Shown: positions 33,839-44,216 of the stretch, piece after piece | Layout of the letters: each line of letters starts with the position of its first letter | Numbering within the stretch: position 1 is the stretch's first letter | From: Bettongia penicillata ogilbyi | Taxonomy: Eukaryota > Chordata > Mammalia > Diprotodontia > Potoroidae | Assembly (NCBI GenBank): GCA_023548195.1 | Contig: JAJHZJ010000696.1 | Location: forward strand, 2,179,774 to 2,243,773 | DNA length: 64,000 nt | Reading direction: 5' to 3' | The notes under the pieces: model-generated | What the model was told of the DNA's origin: nothing | Seen by the model: the letters and a program-made list of their open reading frames with translations, nothing else | Databases searched by the model: none | Translations under genes and position numbers: made by a program

Positions 33839-34210
33839 TTTTTTTTTCTGGTTCAAAAAAGGTGGAAAGTTTGTTAATTTTTCTTGCAAAGTTACAAATT
33901 GAAATACCAAATTGTCGAACAAATCACAGATCAGAGAATGAATGGGCATGTTTGTCTTCTCAAAAATACTCTTTGATCGATCCCTTCTTTGGTTAAGTGA
34001 TTTGCCCAGGGTCACACAGCCAGCAAGTGTTCTTCCTGGCTCGAGGCCCACAAGTCCACCCACCTCACCACCCAGCTGCCCTATGCTAATTACAGCATTA
34101 ATGGACCTCAAAGTATGTCATCAAGCAGTGACCATGTAAACATTTTACTACTAGTTACAAAACAGAAAAGTAGATCAGGCAAAGACTAGATAAACAAGTA
34201 AAAAAAAAGT
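33839..34210 (-). mobile_element. retroposed insert, SINE-containing, with poly(A) and 13-bp target duplication
   Basis: The 372-bp block is flanked by identical tgtttgtcatttc (33826-33838 and 34211-34223). It ends on the minus strand in an A run (a T run at 33839-33847 on plus), the hallmarks of LINE-driven retroposition. Inside, minus-strand 'gtgtgaccctgggcaaatca' and 'gggcagctgggtggtgaggt' come from an internally deleted marsupial SINE. The flanking parts, about 34085-34200 and 33850-33980, are not SINE and are not recognised. It may be a retrocopy of a non-coding RNA or read-through transcript carrying a SINE. No coding frame is evident. Confidence 0.65.
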
Positions 34211-34748
34211 TGTTTGTCATTTCATATAGAGCAATAGTATTCCGCCACATTCACATACCACAGCTTGTTCAGTCATTCCCAAATTGATGGACATCTCCTT
34301 GATTTGCAGTTCTTGGCCACCACAAAAACAGTTTCTATAAATATTTTTGTACATGGAGGTCCTTTACCCATGCTGGGTCAAAGGTATGCACATTCTTATA
34401 GCCCTTTGGGCATAATTCCAAATTGCTCTCCAGAATGGTTGGATCATCTCACAGTTCCATCAACAATGAATTAGCGTTCCAACTCTCCCACATCTTCTCC
34501 AACATTTATCATTTTCCTATTTTGTCGTGTTAACCTGATAGGTGTGATATGATACCTCAGAGTTGTTTTGATTTGCATCTCTCTAAAAAATAGTGATTTC
34601 GAGCATTTTTCCATATGACTATAGATAGCTTTAATTTCTTCATCTGAAAACTGACCATTTATCCATTGAGGAATGACTTGTATTGTAAATTTGACTCAAC
34701 TCTCTTATATATTTTAGAAATGAGGCCTTTATCACAGACACTAGCTGT
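34211..34748 (-). mobile_element. L1 3' UTR (5' part), after the insert
   Basis: It continues with 'gagcaatagtattccgccac', 'atttttgtacatggaggtcc', 'ccaaattgctctccagaatg' and 'atgaggcctttatcacagac'. It is truncated at about 34748. Confidence 0.85.
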
Positions 34749-34752
34749 AGTG

Positions 34753-34985
34753 CCTAGGGTTCTTAACCTAGGTTCCACAGATCCCTGTGGATAGATTTGT
34801 GGGGGTCTGTGAATTCACTTAAAATGTTTGATAACTATTTCAACATAACTGGTTTTCTTGTACTCCTATGTGTTTTATTTTGTGCATTTAATCATACTAT
34901 TCTGAGGAAGGTTGTACAGGTATCACTAGACTGCAAGGGAGTCTATGACACTAAGAAAGGTTCAGAGTCCCTACACTGGTAAATG
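34753..34985 (+). mobile_element. non-autonomous hAT-like DNA element (putative)
   Basis: It begins 'agggttcttaacctaggttc' and ends near 'aaaggttcagagtccct', giving degraded inverted ends. The internal 'caacataactggttttcttg' matches the copy at 11378. Confidence 0.5.
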
Positions 34986-35156
34986 AGTTCATACAAAGGT
35001 AACATGTTTCTCTCAGTCTTGATCAAGTACAGTAAAGCTGGAATTACATAAATTATAAATGTTTTACATTCTATTGATGTGATGAATAATGCAGAATACA
35101 TATCCAATCCCTTGGATGTCCAGAATTATTTTTATATTATTATGTTTTAATAAAGT

Positions 35157-35400
35157 CAAGCTAGGTGATATAATGGGGAGAGTGCTGGGCCTGGAGTCAC
35201 AAGGATCTAAGTTAAAATCTGGCCTCAGACACTTACTACCTGTATAACCCTCAGCAAGTCATGTATCCCTGTTTTCCCCACTTTCCTCATCTGAAAAATG
35301 AGCTGGAGAAGGAAATGGCAAACTACTCTAGTATTTTTGCCAGGAAAACCCCAAATGGGGTCATGTAGAATTGGATACAACTTTAATGACTGAATGAGAA
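35157..35400 (+). repeat. MAR1 CORE-SINE, near full length
   Basis: 'gctaggtgatataatgggga' head, 'cctcatctgaaaaatgagct' CORE, 'ggagaaggaaatggcaaact', then the BovB-like tail 'aatggggtcatgtagaattg'. Confidence 0.9.
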
Positions 35401-35479
35401 CATTCTTAATAAATCTGCTAGCTGGCATAATAAATATAGGTTTATTGAAAGCCAGTACTGGAAATTAGAAATGCCAGCT

Positions 35480-35870
35480 CAGAATTATTGTCCTGAAAAC
35501 TCAAGAATTCATGGAAAATTCTGTAGGAAAGGTATAAGGAGATCAAAGTCTAATGGTGTGCCAAGTTCAGAAACAGGATAAAAGTGAATTCTAGGGATGA
35601 GAATCCCAACTTGATGTTATCATTCCTGGCAAGATTCTAAAACAGGTTGCTAATCAGATGGTGTTTAAATCTTTAGAAAAGAATATGGTGATAAAGAGGA
35701 GAAAACAAGTTTAAAAGTATTGCCAAATTGAATATTATCCTTTTTTTTTTTGGATAGGACTCCTAAGCTGGTAGATCAGGGGAAAAGTTTCTCTTTATTT
35801 CAGAAAAGCATTTGATACATGCATCCATGACACATTTGTGAGTAAGATGGTGTAAGATCCCAGATGGAGG
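35480..35870 (+). mobile_element. CR1/L3-class LINE reverse transcriptase remnant
   Basis: Bases 35796-35819 encode YFRKAFDT, followed in frame by a His-Asp containing stretch. This parallels the CR1-class box (D/Y)FSKAFDT...HD. The surrounding sequence is heavily mutated and a T run interrupts it near 35740. Confidence 0.5.
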
Positions 35871-36142
35871 TGGATGGCATATGGACAATGGAACAAAAAT
35901 AGAGTTGCTTATTTTTAATTTTGATTCTGTTTTCTCTACTATTGAGAGTTCTTTGGACTAGAAAGGACAGCACAAACATGCACAATAAGGAGCTGAAACC
36001 AAAGATTAATAGGAAGGTGGTAAGAGACCACATAGATGCCCTTGATACATTCAAGTCACTAATGGTAGATGAACTATATTTCAGGGTAATGAAGTAATAT
36101 ACATGCGAGAGAGGAGCCACTGTAAAATTCTCTTTGATTGGG

Positions 36143-36190
36143 AGATGGAAGGAAGGGGGGAGAGAGGAAAGAAAGAAGGAAAGGAGGGAA
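36143..36190. repeat. GGAA-rich simple repeat
   Basis: GGAAGGAAGGGGGGAGAG then AAAGAAGGAAAGG units. Confidence 0.85.
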
Positions 36191-36265
36191 CACTTATCTG
36201 TAGTTTGCTATATACCAGATATTGGTCTAAGTGCTAACAAATACATTCTAATGGGTGATGATATC
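36191..36265 (-). repeat. L2/MIR tail fragment
   Basis: 'acttatctgtagtttgctat' then 'ataccagatattggtctaag' is the antisense tail. Confidence 0.55.
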
Positions 36266-36740
36266 ACATAAAAGAGATCAGAAAAATGGGAGTGGGGTGG
36301 AGAATGAAGTTGAGAAGAACATTGGTTCTTCTGGTTGAGAAGAACATGTTTCTGAAATCCAGACAGGAAGAAGGCCAGGAGAACAATGAAGGCAGATTGA
36401 CTTGGGCCCTTCTACAAAGTGGAGGCTACCAGAGACACTCACCAATGGAAGAAGGAGGGCAGTCTTTGTGACGAACTATGCCAGAGTGAGAAGTTTGCTG
36501 AGATCTTAGGCTGTTCCAGGACAAGGAGGTCTCAGGTGCTGATGAAAGTTTCAAGATGCACCAAAAGGGGCAAATATTGACCATTTTCAGCTCAAATGCA
36601 GTTTTATATTTTTTTTTTGCCTCCCCCCACTCCACTGCCTTCCCTGAAATAGAACTTATTGGAATGGAGACAGCATGATCAGAGGTTAGAAGGGACAAAG
36701 TATGTGTCAGGCCTGGGTCAGTTTTCCTGGCCATTTTCAT
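36266..36740. repeat. possible marsupial dispersed repeat
   Basis: The passage 'gaagaaggccaggagaacaa' to 'caggacaaggaggtctcagg' looks like a dispersed element by recall. No second copy is in the window and I cannot name it. Confidence 0.25.
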
Positions 36741-36777
36741 AATCACTTCCTGCTTCTCTTTTTATGTGAATCACTTA

Positions 36778-36960
36778 TTGGTTTTTTAAGTTTCTTTTTC
36801 TTATTTTTTGTTGATTAAATGTAAACAAATTTTTTTTGGCATTAAAAATATGTCGAACTCCAAATTCTTCTCCCTCCTTCCCTTCTTCTCCTCCTCTCTT
36901 CTTGAGAAGGCAAGCAATTTGATATAGATTATACATGTATAGTCATGTGAAACTTTTGAA
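36778..36960 (-). mobile_element. L1 3' terminal fragment
   Basis: 'gagaaggcaagcaatttgat' and 'agattatacatgtatagtca' are antisense L1 3' end landmarks (compare 59460-59520). Confidence 0.65.
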
Positions 36961-37099
36961 TTCAATTTCAAGTAAAATTGGAGGACATGTTACTCAAGGG
37001 ATGGTTAGGAAACACTTAGAAACAAATCAAATGAAATGCATTCTAAATGCTTGGAAATGTGATATAATTGTGAATCCTCATTATATCTTGTTGAACTTA

Positions 37100-37915
37100 A
37101 AAGAATATAAAGGGAAGGGAAGAGGAAGACTCTGGAAAGAAGAAGGTTAAAGGAAATTATCTCATGTAATCAGCAAGGAAGGAAAGATGAAAGAAAAGGA
37201 ATGAGAGGTGTAACTTGAACCTTTCTCTCATCTGAACTGATCGAAGGAAGGAAAAATACACAGACATACATCTGGGTACAAAAATACATTTCACTCAGTA
37301 GGGAAACGGAAGAGAAAAAGGAGAAGAGAGAATAAGGAAGAAGCTAGATTAAGGAAGGGATTATTCATAAACAAATAAAACTCCAAGTAAAGATGTAAAA
37401 ATGTTTACAGCTATTTTTGAGGTGGAAAAAACTGGAAGCTGAAAGGGTGACAATCAATTGGGAATGACTGAACAAGCTATGGTGTTAAATAGGATGGAAT
37501 ACTATTGTATTGTAAGAAATGAAGAAAGGAATGGCTCTAGAGAAACCTCAGAAGACATATGAGCTGATATGGAATGAAGTGAGTAGAGCCAGGAGAACGA
37601 TTTATACAATGCCAACAATATGTTAAAGACTAACAACTTTTAAAGTCTTGGGAACTCCGGTCAGTGTAATAACCAATCATGATTCCAGATAACTCATGAT
37701 AAACATGCTACCTACTTCTTCATGGTGAGGTAAACAACTAAGAGTTTATGAAGAAATGGCTTTCCCCTTCAGATAACCAATGGGGAAATTTGTTTTGCTT
37801 GCCTATGTGTGTTTGTAACAAAGGTTTTAGTTTTATTTTTTTTCTTAATTTCAGAGGGAAGGAAGGAAGATTTTTGTTGATACAAAAAATTAATTTAGGA
37901 AAACGCAATTCCATC
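37100..37915 (+). mobile_element. old L1-type 3' UTR
   Basis: A purine-rich stretch (37100-37400) is followed by 'caattgggaatgactgaaca', 'ggatggaatactattgtatt' and 'gagccaggagaacgatttat'. It ends near 37915 with GGAAGGAAGG. It is a subfamily distinct from those at 17560 and 23105. Confidence 0.65.
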
Positions 37916-38084
37916 TCTAGGGACATAGATGAAGTTGAAATTAAGTAGCTTCCTGATGTCTAACAAGTGGTCTGAAATGAAAAAAAAAACCCCATAGAAA
38001 TGTAGCTTTTATTTGAAGATCTTCAGTGAGGGGGAAGTCTCTATTCACTGAAGCACCTCAGGCTATTTTCAAAGAATGATAATT

Positions 38085-38289
38085 GTAAGAAAAATTTCCC
38101 TGCCGTCAAGACAGAATTTGCCTCCATGCACTCAGAACACACTTTCCCTAGCTCTTCAGTCAAGAAGGATGAGTTTAATGTGTTTTCCTTCAAGGTAACC
38201 CTTCAATGACTGTAAGGTGGCTACCATTTCCCCTCTTAATTTCCTCTTCTTTAAGCTAACTACCTCTATTTCCTTCAACCAGTTGGGTA
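38085..38289 (-). mobile_element. CR1/L3-class LINE 3' segment (part 1)
   Basis: Text such as 'aacccttcaatgactgtaag' and 'tttcccctcttaatttcctc', then 'atttccttcaacc', matches the antisense CR1/L3 region. It is interrupted by a MIR and resumes at 38525. Confidence 0.55.
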
Positions 38290-38522
38290 ATGCATTGTAT
38301 AGAGAACTGGCTTGAGTCAGAAAGAACTGAGTTCAAATTTGGTTCCTGGTCTTTATGAGAAGTGTGACCCTTGGGAAAGCCATTTAACTTCTGCCTCATT
38401 TTTCTTATCTCTAAAATGGGAATAACAATTGTGTCTACCTCTTAGACTTCTTGTGTGGATAAAATGAAATATTTTAGAGCACTTTGCAAACAATGAATCA
38501 CTACGTTCATCATTATTTTAAA
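38290..38522 (+). repeat. MIR (Ther-1) SINE inserted in a CR1/L3 copy
   Basis: Full-length order: 'aatgcattgtatagagaact', 'actgagttcaaatttggttc', 'atctctaaaatgggaataac', 'gcactttgcaaacaatgaat'. It is flanked on both sides by one CR1/L3 element. Confidence 0.85.
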
Positions 38523-38524
38523 AT

Positions 38525-38860
38525 CAATCATCATATGACATAATCTTAAGATCCTTCAGCAGACTTGTTGCCCTCCTCTGGATTTCCTCTAGTTTGTCAG
38601 TCTTGTTTTTAATATAATGACTAAAACTGAATTCAATATTTGAGATGCAACATGACTGAGCAGAATACCAAAGAGGAACATAAATATATGTCCTAGTCCT
38701 GGACACTCTTCTTCTGTTAGTGTAGCCTATGATGATTAGCATTTGACTACCATGCCCCCACTGTTATTTAACAATAAGCTAATAGTAAATATAAATGCCC
38801 AAATCTTTTTAAAAATTAAGCATCATGTAGCTATTTCCCACTTACACATCATGGATTTTT
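38525..38860 (-). mobile_element. CR1/L3-class LINE 3' segment (part 2)
   Basis: 'ttgccctcctctggatttcc' then 'tctagtttgtcagtcttg' and 'agcagaataccaaagaggaa' follow the antisense CR1/L3 order. Confidence 0.6.
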
Positions 38861-38937
38861 AAAAATTGTTTTTTTAACCAGCATATGAGACTTTATATTT
38901 TTAAAAATCTAAATATAGTTTATCTGGTATGGGTATT

Positions 38938-39113
38938 TCCTGGTAATAAAATTCCCTCTACCATTGCTGATCAACAGATGCCTGAAGGTACTGAAATATT
39001 AAGTTATTTTTCTTGCATCACACAATACTGTTAAAAGTATATTCAAACCTAAATCTTACAGACCTGATTCAAAGCCCAGTCCTCTGTCTAATGCCATGAG
39101 GCCTCTCTCCCTG
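38938..39113 (-). repeat. family B SINE
   Basis: 'aaaattccctctaccattgc' tail to 'tctaatgccatgaggcctct' head, antisense. Confidence 0.6.
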
Positions 39114-39194
39114 ATAGCACAGAGCCCAAAAGAATTACTCTTTCTGCCATCCTTTATTTATTTACCTCACTGCACTGCTCCCAGGTAATGAAGT

Positions 39195-39285
39195 TTGCAT
39201 ACACACATACGTATGAGCATACACACAAATCTGCACACACATGCACATATATATGTATAAATTATGCATCTATATATTTTAGTTC
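39195..39285. repeat. CA/TA-rich simple repeat
   Basis: ACACACATAC-type then ATATATATG units. Confidence 0.85.
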
Positions 39286-39329
39286 AGTAGTTCCTCTGCT
39301 GCCCTGCTTAGCTGTGTTCCCTCTCAACT

Positions 39330-40450
39330 TTATTCTGCTCCTTTATATGCAGTTTTATTTCAGTGTTTCATTGATTCTCTTTTCTTTTTTGATTTCACTA
39401 TCGCTATTCCCTGCAAACTCCCCCATAATCCTTCTTCCCTCAAAAGAAATGAAAGCTATCTCTTGTAATAAATAAGGATAAATAACACAAATCCATAGAA
39501 GATATGTCTAAAAATGCATGTATCATTATGCTCTTCTGACATGTCTGCCAAGAGGTGGGAAGCATGATTCCTCAACGGTCTTCTCGAGCCTTGATTACCC
39601 ACTGCATGGATCAGATGTATTAAATCTTTTAACACTGTTTTCTTTTACAATGTTGTAGTCATTCTAAAAATGATTCTCCAGGGTTTCTTACTTCACTCTT
39701 GATCAGTTCACAAAAGTGTGTCCAGTTTTCTCTGGATCTGTTCCTGTCATCCCTTGTGCCAGATTGATATTCTATTATACAAATATACCATAATATCATT
39801 CATCAGTGAAGGAAATTTCCAGTTCAGTGAAAAATACTGCTATAAATATTTTTGTACATATTATCCTTTCACTTTTTCTTTGTTCTCTTTAGTGTCCAGT
39901 AGTGGAATTGTTGAGTGAAAAGATATACATAGTTTAATAAGTTTTTAAAGACTGTTACTGATTCTTTACCAAAATGTTATTATATGACCTTTTATATCTA
40001 GGTCAAGTATCTATTTAAAGTTTATTGAGATATACATTGTAAGGGTTGGTCTAAACATACTTTCTACCAGACTATTTTCAGTTTTCTTGACAGTTTCTGT
40101 TGAAATGAGTCCTCACTTCAGTATTTCAAGTCCATGGCTTTATTGAATACTGTACTACTATATTTGATTGTATCTGGATCCTATATACTTAAATTCCATA
40201 TGACTGAATCTTTAATATGAGTGAATCTGCACATTTAGTTAAATAGTATTGTCATTTTCATTAGGTTGGAATGGCCCAAGCAAGAGAATTTTGTTGTTGT
40301 GTTTATATAATTCTTGTGTGTGTGTGTGTGTGTGTATTAGTAGGTTGACTTTCATAAATTTTTACATAGTGATCTTGAAAGAAAATCCTTTTCTCTCTCT
40401 TCTTACTTAGTTTTGTTGATAATCCATAAAAAGACAACCGTGGGATTATT
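39330..40450 (-). mobile_element. L1 3' UTR and ORF2 3' portion, old
   Basis: The 3' UTR part includes 'ctgctataaatatttttgta' and 'tgtccagtagtggaattgtt'. The ORF2-derived part includes 'ggttggtctaaacatacttt' and 'tactactatatttgattgta'. A GT microsatellite interrupts it at 40313-40335. Frames are broken. Confidence 0.6.
40313..40335. repeat. (GT)n microsatellite inside L1
   Basis: About eleven TG units within the L1-derived sequence. Confidence 0.95.
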
Positions 40451-40479
40451 TTATATCGTCTTACAACAACTACTAGTAT

Positions 40480-40580
40480 TATTTCCACTATTACTTGTAC
40501 TACCACTACTGCTACTACTACTACTACTAGTACTAGTACTACTACTAGGACTGCTACTATTGAAGCTACTACTCCTCTCT
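40480..40580. repeat. (ACT)n trinucleotide repeat
   Basis: CTACTACTACTACTAGTACTAGTACTA-type units with imperfect flanks. It creates a Val-rich frame on the minus strand that I do not call a gene. Confidence 0.95.
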
Positions 40581-40589
40581 TCATAAATA

Positions 40590-40914
40590 GTTATGTTTCC
40601 AGTGTTCTCCCTCCTCCCTGTGAGCTGCATAATGTTGGATTCTTCTGTCTAATCCATTTTGCTACCAATCTCCACGTCGTGGTTGAGTTCATTCTATTCA
40701 CACTCAGTTATGGTTATTAGTTGTGTATTCTCCTCTACCATATTCTCTTTTGCTTTCCCCCTTTGTTTTCCTACTCCCTCCTTGAAAAAGAGGTGGAGAA
40801 AATAAGAAATCTGACTAACAATGGTAACGTATAATTGAAAGAGTCTGTTCTCATTCCATTTCCTCTCCTTCATTTAGACAAAAACCTCAATCTCTGATTC
40901 TAACACTTTCTCTC
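40590..40914 (-). mobile_element. HAL1/L1-like pyrimidine-rich 3' UTR (part 1, putative)
   Basis: Pyrimidine-rich text on plus, such as 'ttttgctttcccccttt', resembles the 3' UTR style of the half-L1 at 59163. It is interrupted at 40915 by an L1 3' end and may resume at 41515. Confidence 0.35.
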
Positions 40915-41513
40915 TTTTTTAAAAAATTATTTTATTTGTTATTTTGATTACAATCACATCCATATATCTTAGATTTTTTTTCTCCTCCCTCCCCTTCCTT
41001 CCCCTTTTCTTCCTCCTTCCCTCCCCGTGAGGGTGTGCAATCTTATATAGGTTCTACACATACATTCCTATTAAATACATTTTCACCTTAGTCCTGTTGC
41101 ATAGAAGAATTAAAATGAATGGGAGAAACCATAAAATAAAACATAACCTAAGAGAAAATGGCCTACTTCTTTCTGCGATCCAATTCCATAGTTCTTTCTC
41201 TGGGTATGGAAGGCATTTTGTCCCGAGTCCATTGGGAATTTTTTAGGTCCTTGCATTGATGTGAAGGACTGAATCTACCAGAAAAATTCCTCGCACACTG
41301 TGCTGTGCACAAAGTTTTCCTGGTTCTGCTCCTTTACCTCAGTATCATATAAGTCTTTCTAGGCCTCTCTGAAGTCTTTCTGTTCATCGTTTCTTATAGC
41401 ACAATAGTATTCCATTGCATTCATATACCATAACTTGTTCAGTCATTCCCCAGTTGATGGGCATTCCCTTGATTTCCAGTTTTTGACCACCACAAAGAGA
41501 ACTGTCTCTCTAT
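40915..41513 (-). mobile_element. L1 3' UTR, 5'-truncated
   Basis: 'cttatataggttctacacat', 'agaattaaaatgaatgggag', 'gcacaatagtattccattgc' and 'ccagttgatgggcattccct' follow the same subfamily as the copy at 33358. Confidence 0.85.
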
Positions 41514-41514
41514 C

Positions 41515-42430
41515 TTTTTGATCTGCCCTTCATTAATCCCCCTCCAAAGATGACGTTCGTCTTGCCTGCGATGATTCCTGCCCCAGCTCTACCCTCCTTA
41601 ACCCTTCTCTCTTCTCCAGTTGTTAATTTGTTGAATTTAATGTATTTCTGCACCAACCACACTTGTAGTATTTGTGGATAAATTCTTTACTCTGAAGCTT
41701 TTTTGTACTTTACTCTTTTATTCTGTTTACCTTTGGACCTCAGTATTTTTTCATCATGTTCTATTTTTCTTTGACATGATTTGAGGCTAAAGTTATATCT
41801 CCAGTCTCAATTTCTGGGTTGAGCCTTTGTGCTCCTCTCTCTCTCCTGGGTAGGCTGGACAGGTCCTTCTTAGTCCTATCCTTTCTGTAGTCTCAACGCT
41901 GCTGTCACTGCTGCTGCAGATCTAGATTGGATGGCTACAAGTAGGTAGATCCTGCCCTTTGCCAGAATTTTGACTTCTGGGTGCATCTCCTTTTGGCCCA
42001 ATATACATTTTGGCCTTGGGCCTTCTTGGACTTATCTTTACAAAATCCCTTCTTGAGAGTTGGTTCAAACCTCTGTTGTGGCCTTGAAAGGCTTCTAGTA
42101 GATATCCTATATTGGGCTACTCTGTGACTTTCTGCAAGGCTCCCAGAAAGGCTTTATTTGCTGGGACTGACTGGTCTCTGTGCTGTTCCTGTCTCTTATA
42201 GTGTATCAGACAGAAATAGAGGTTTCAGACCCCTTAGAAGGGCCCAGGTGCATATGTACCACCTGGACTCTCTCTCTGCTGGGGATGCATCTATCCCTCA
42301 CAATCCCCACTCCTGACAGCCTGCTGACCTTAGGCCTCAGCAACTGGTGCTTGCTTCCTTTTCCTCTGCTTTATCTGTACTCAAAATGTCCACAGGCTTC
42401 CGGTAGTCTTTTTTTTGTAGTCCAGATGTA
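41515..42430 (-). mobile_element. HAL1/L1-like sequence (part 2, putative)
   Basis: Pyrimidine-rich start followed by a GC-richer part (41800-42400) that could be an L1 5' UTR. Support comes from style and position only. The 83-codon plus-strand frame at 42180 has no family match. Confidence 0.3.
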
Positions 42431-42539
42431 GGAGCTTCTTGCTATCTTTCTTTACTTTTCTTTATCATTATTTACTCATTCAAATGCTTTGTCAGAAGTA
42501 CATTGGAGTATCATAGAAGAGCTGAGCCTCTCTAAGACA

Positions 42540-42690
42540 TTTTGTATACCTAGAATCAGAAGTCCATATGATTCAAGTTTTGTGATTTTCTGCAAATAAC
42601 TTATTTCTCAGGGTCTCAGTTCCATGTTAAAATGAGGGAATTGGTCAACTTGCTTTCTAAAGCCCCTTCCAGCTCTTAATCCTATGATAC
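42540..42690 (+). repeat. MIR SINE fragment
   Basis: 'gggtctcagttccatgttaa' core and 'ccccttccagctcttaatcc' end. Confidence 0.75.
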
Positions 42691-43079
42691 CATTGACTTA
42701 TTTATGGATAAAGGTAAGGGAAATGAGTGCTATGCTTAACTGGACTTTTTGTCCTGGAGTAAAAGTACTGCCAAACTATCCTTCCTTCCTAGGGGAATCT
42801 TTCCCATGACACTATAAGACATAAGGAATTTTTTGCACTTGAATTGCTGAGATGGTAGCTTTTTTTTTTGCAAGAACATTAGGTTACATATTTTAAATTT
42901 GGAAGAAAGCAGTTTTTTAAAAGAGCAGTCAAAAACATCATCTGAATTGCTGTAAGAAAGGACCCTGAAGCTAAGCTTGTGCTGTGTAGAATTTGCAAAT
43001 TTCTTCTATAGAAATATGATCAATGCTTGGGATATTTTCCACTCTCAATTCATTTCAATTTGACAAAAGGTACAAATGA

Positions 43080-43146
43080 GATGGGCCCAAAATATGCAAA
43101 GCATCATGTTATATGCTGGTGATACAAAGACACAAATGGAAATTAG
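43080..43146 (-). mobile_element. L2 3' end, part 1
   Basis: 'caaagcatcatgttatatgc' then 'tggtgatacaaagac' is the antisense L2 tail. It is interrupted by a tail in the opposite orientation. Confidence 0.55.
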
Positions 43147-43252
43147 AATATAACTCCTTCAGGGCAGTGATCATGTTTTTGTCTTTCTTTGTATCCCTGG
43201 TAATTAGCACCATGTCTGGCACACAATAAACATTTAATAAATGTTTACTCTT
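43147..43252 (+). repeat. L2/MIR 3' tail inside an L2
   Basis: 'ataactccttcagggcagtg', 'ccatgtctggcacacaataa' then 'acatttaataaatg' is a sense L2/MIR 3' end within the antisense L2. Confidence 0.7.
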
Positions 43253-43745
43253 GGAAAAGTTCCAGCCCTCAAAGAGGCTACATTTTGTCAGAGCAATACA
43301 AAGTAATTTCAAGAGGGAGACGATGCTAATAATTGGGGTAGGAGGAGAAATCAAAGAAAGTTTCATGTAGGAGGTGGTTGAAAGAAGCTAAGGATTCTAA
43401 GAGGCAGTAGTGAGGAAGGGTTATATTACCAAACAGGAGGAGCCAACCTGGCAAAGCCATGGAGAGGAGAGCTAGCAAGCCAACTGGGTGGGAATAGAGA
43501 GTGCATGGAAGAAATCATAAGAAGCAAGACTGCAATGGGAGGAGTCATGCTGGAGAGTCTTTTAAATTCATGACTGAAGACTAGAGGCAATGAGAAGTCA
43601 CCAAAGATTTTGAAATAAGTGGTACCATGGCCAGAGCCATGCTTTAGTAATATAATTATGGTAATTGCATGGAAGGGGGCTTGTAGAGGGAAGAGGTTGA
43701 ATGCAGGGAATTACAACAATCCAGGCAAGAGATTTCAGAGATTTA
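43253..43745 (-). mobile_element. L2 3' end, part 2
   Basis: 'ccagccctcaaagaggctac', 'ccatggagaggagagctagc' and 'gcaatgagaagtcaccaaag' continue the antisense L2. Confidence 0.6.
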
Positions 43746-43769
43746 TGTAGTTTTACCCTTGATGTCCAT

Positions 43770-43972
43770 TTAATCTAGGTAGTGCAGAGGAAGACCTGAG
43801 TTTAAATCCCATTTCTGACACTTGCTAGCAATAGGACCCTAAGCCAGTCACTTAACCTCTACAACAGAGATAATAATAGCCTCTACTGGAGCAAGGTGTT
43901 GTGAGGATCAAATGAAATATTATCTGCAAAGCACCTTGCAAACTTGAGCACTATATACATTTTAGCTATCTT
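43770..43972 (+). repeat. MIR (Ther-1) SINE
   Basis: 'gacctgagtttaaatcccat', 'cacttgctagcaataggacc' and the tail 'caaagcaccttgcaaacttg'. Confidence 0.85.
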
Positions 43973-43977
43973 GGGGG

Positions 43978-43984
43978 AGGGGAG

Positions 43985-44042
<58 letters not shown>

Positions 44043-44216
44043 AAGAGGGAGAGACGGAGGGAGGGAGAGAGACAGATAGAGACAGAGAGACGAGAGAGAC
44101 AGAGAGAGAGACAGAGAGGGAGAGAGAGAAATAGAAGACAGAGAGAGAAGAGAGAGAGAAATGAGAGAGAGGAAGAGAGAGAGAAAAAGAGGAAGAGAGA
44201 GAGAGTGAGTGAGTGA
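43978..44216. repeat. (GA)n-rich microsatellite
   Basis: Pure GAGAGA for about 55 bp, then about 180 bp of GA with CAGA and GAAA interruptions. The resulting frames are spurious. Confidence 0.97.

Noticed and set aside
40303..40584. Val-rich minus-strand frame
   Set aside because: Translation of the ACT triplet repeat.
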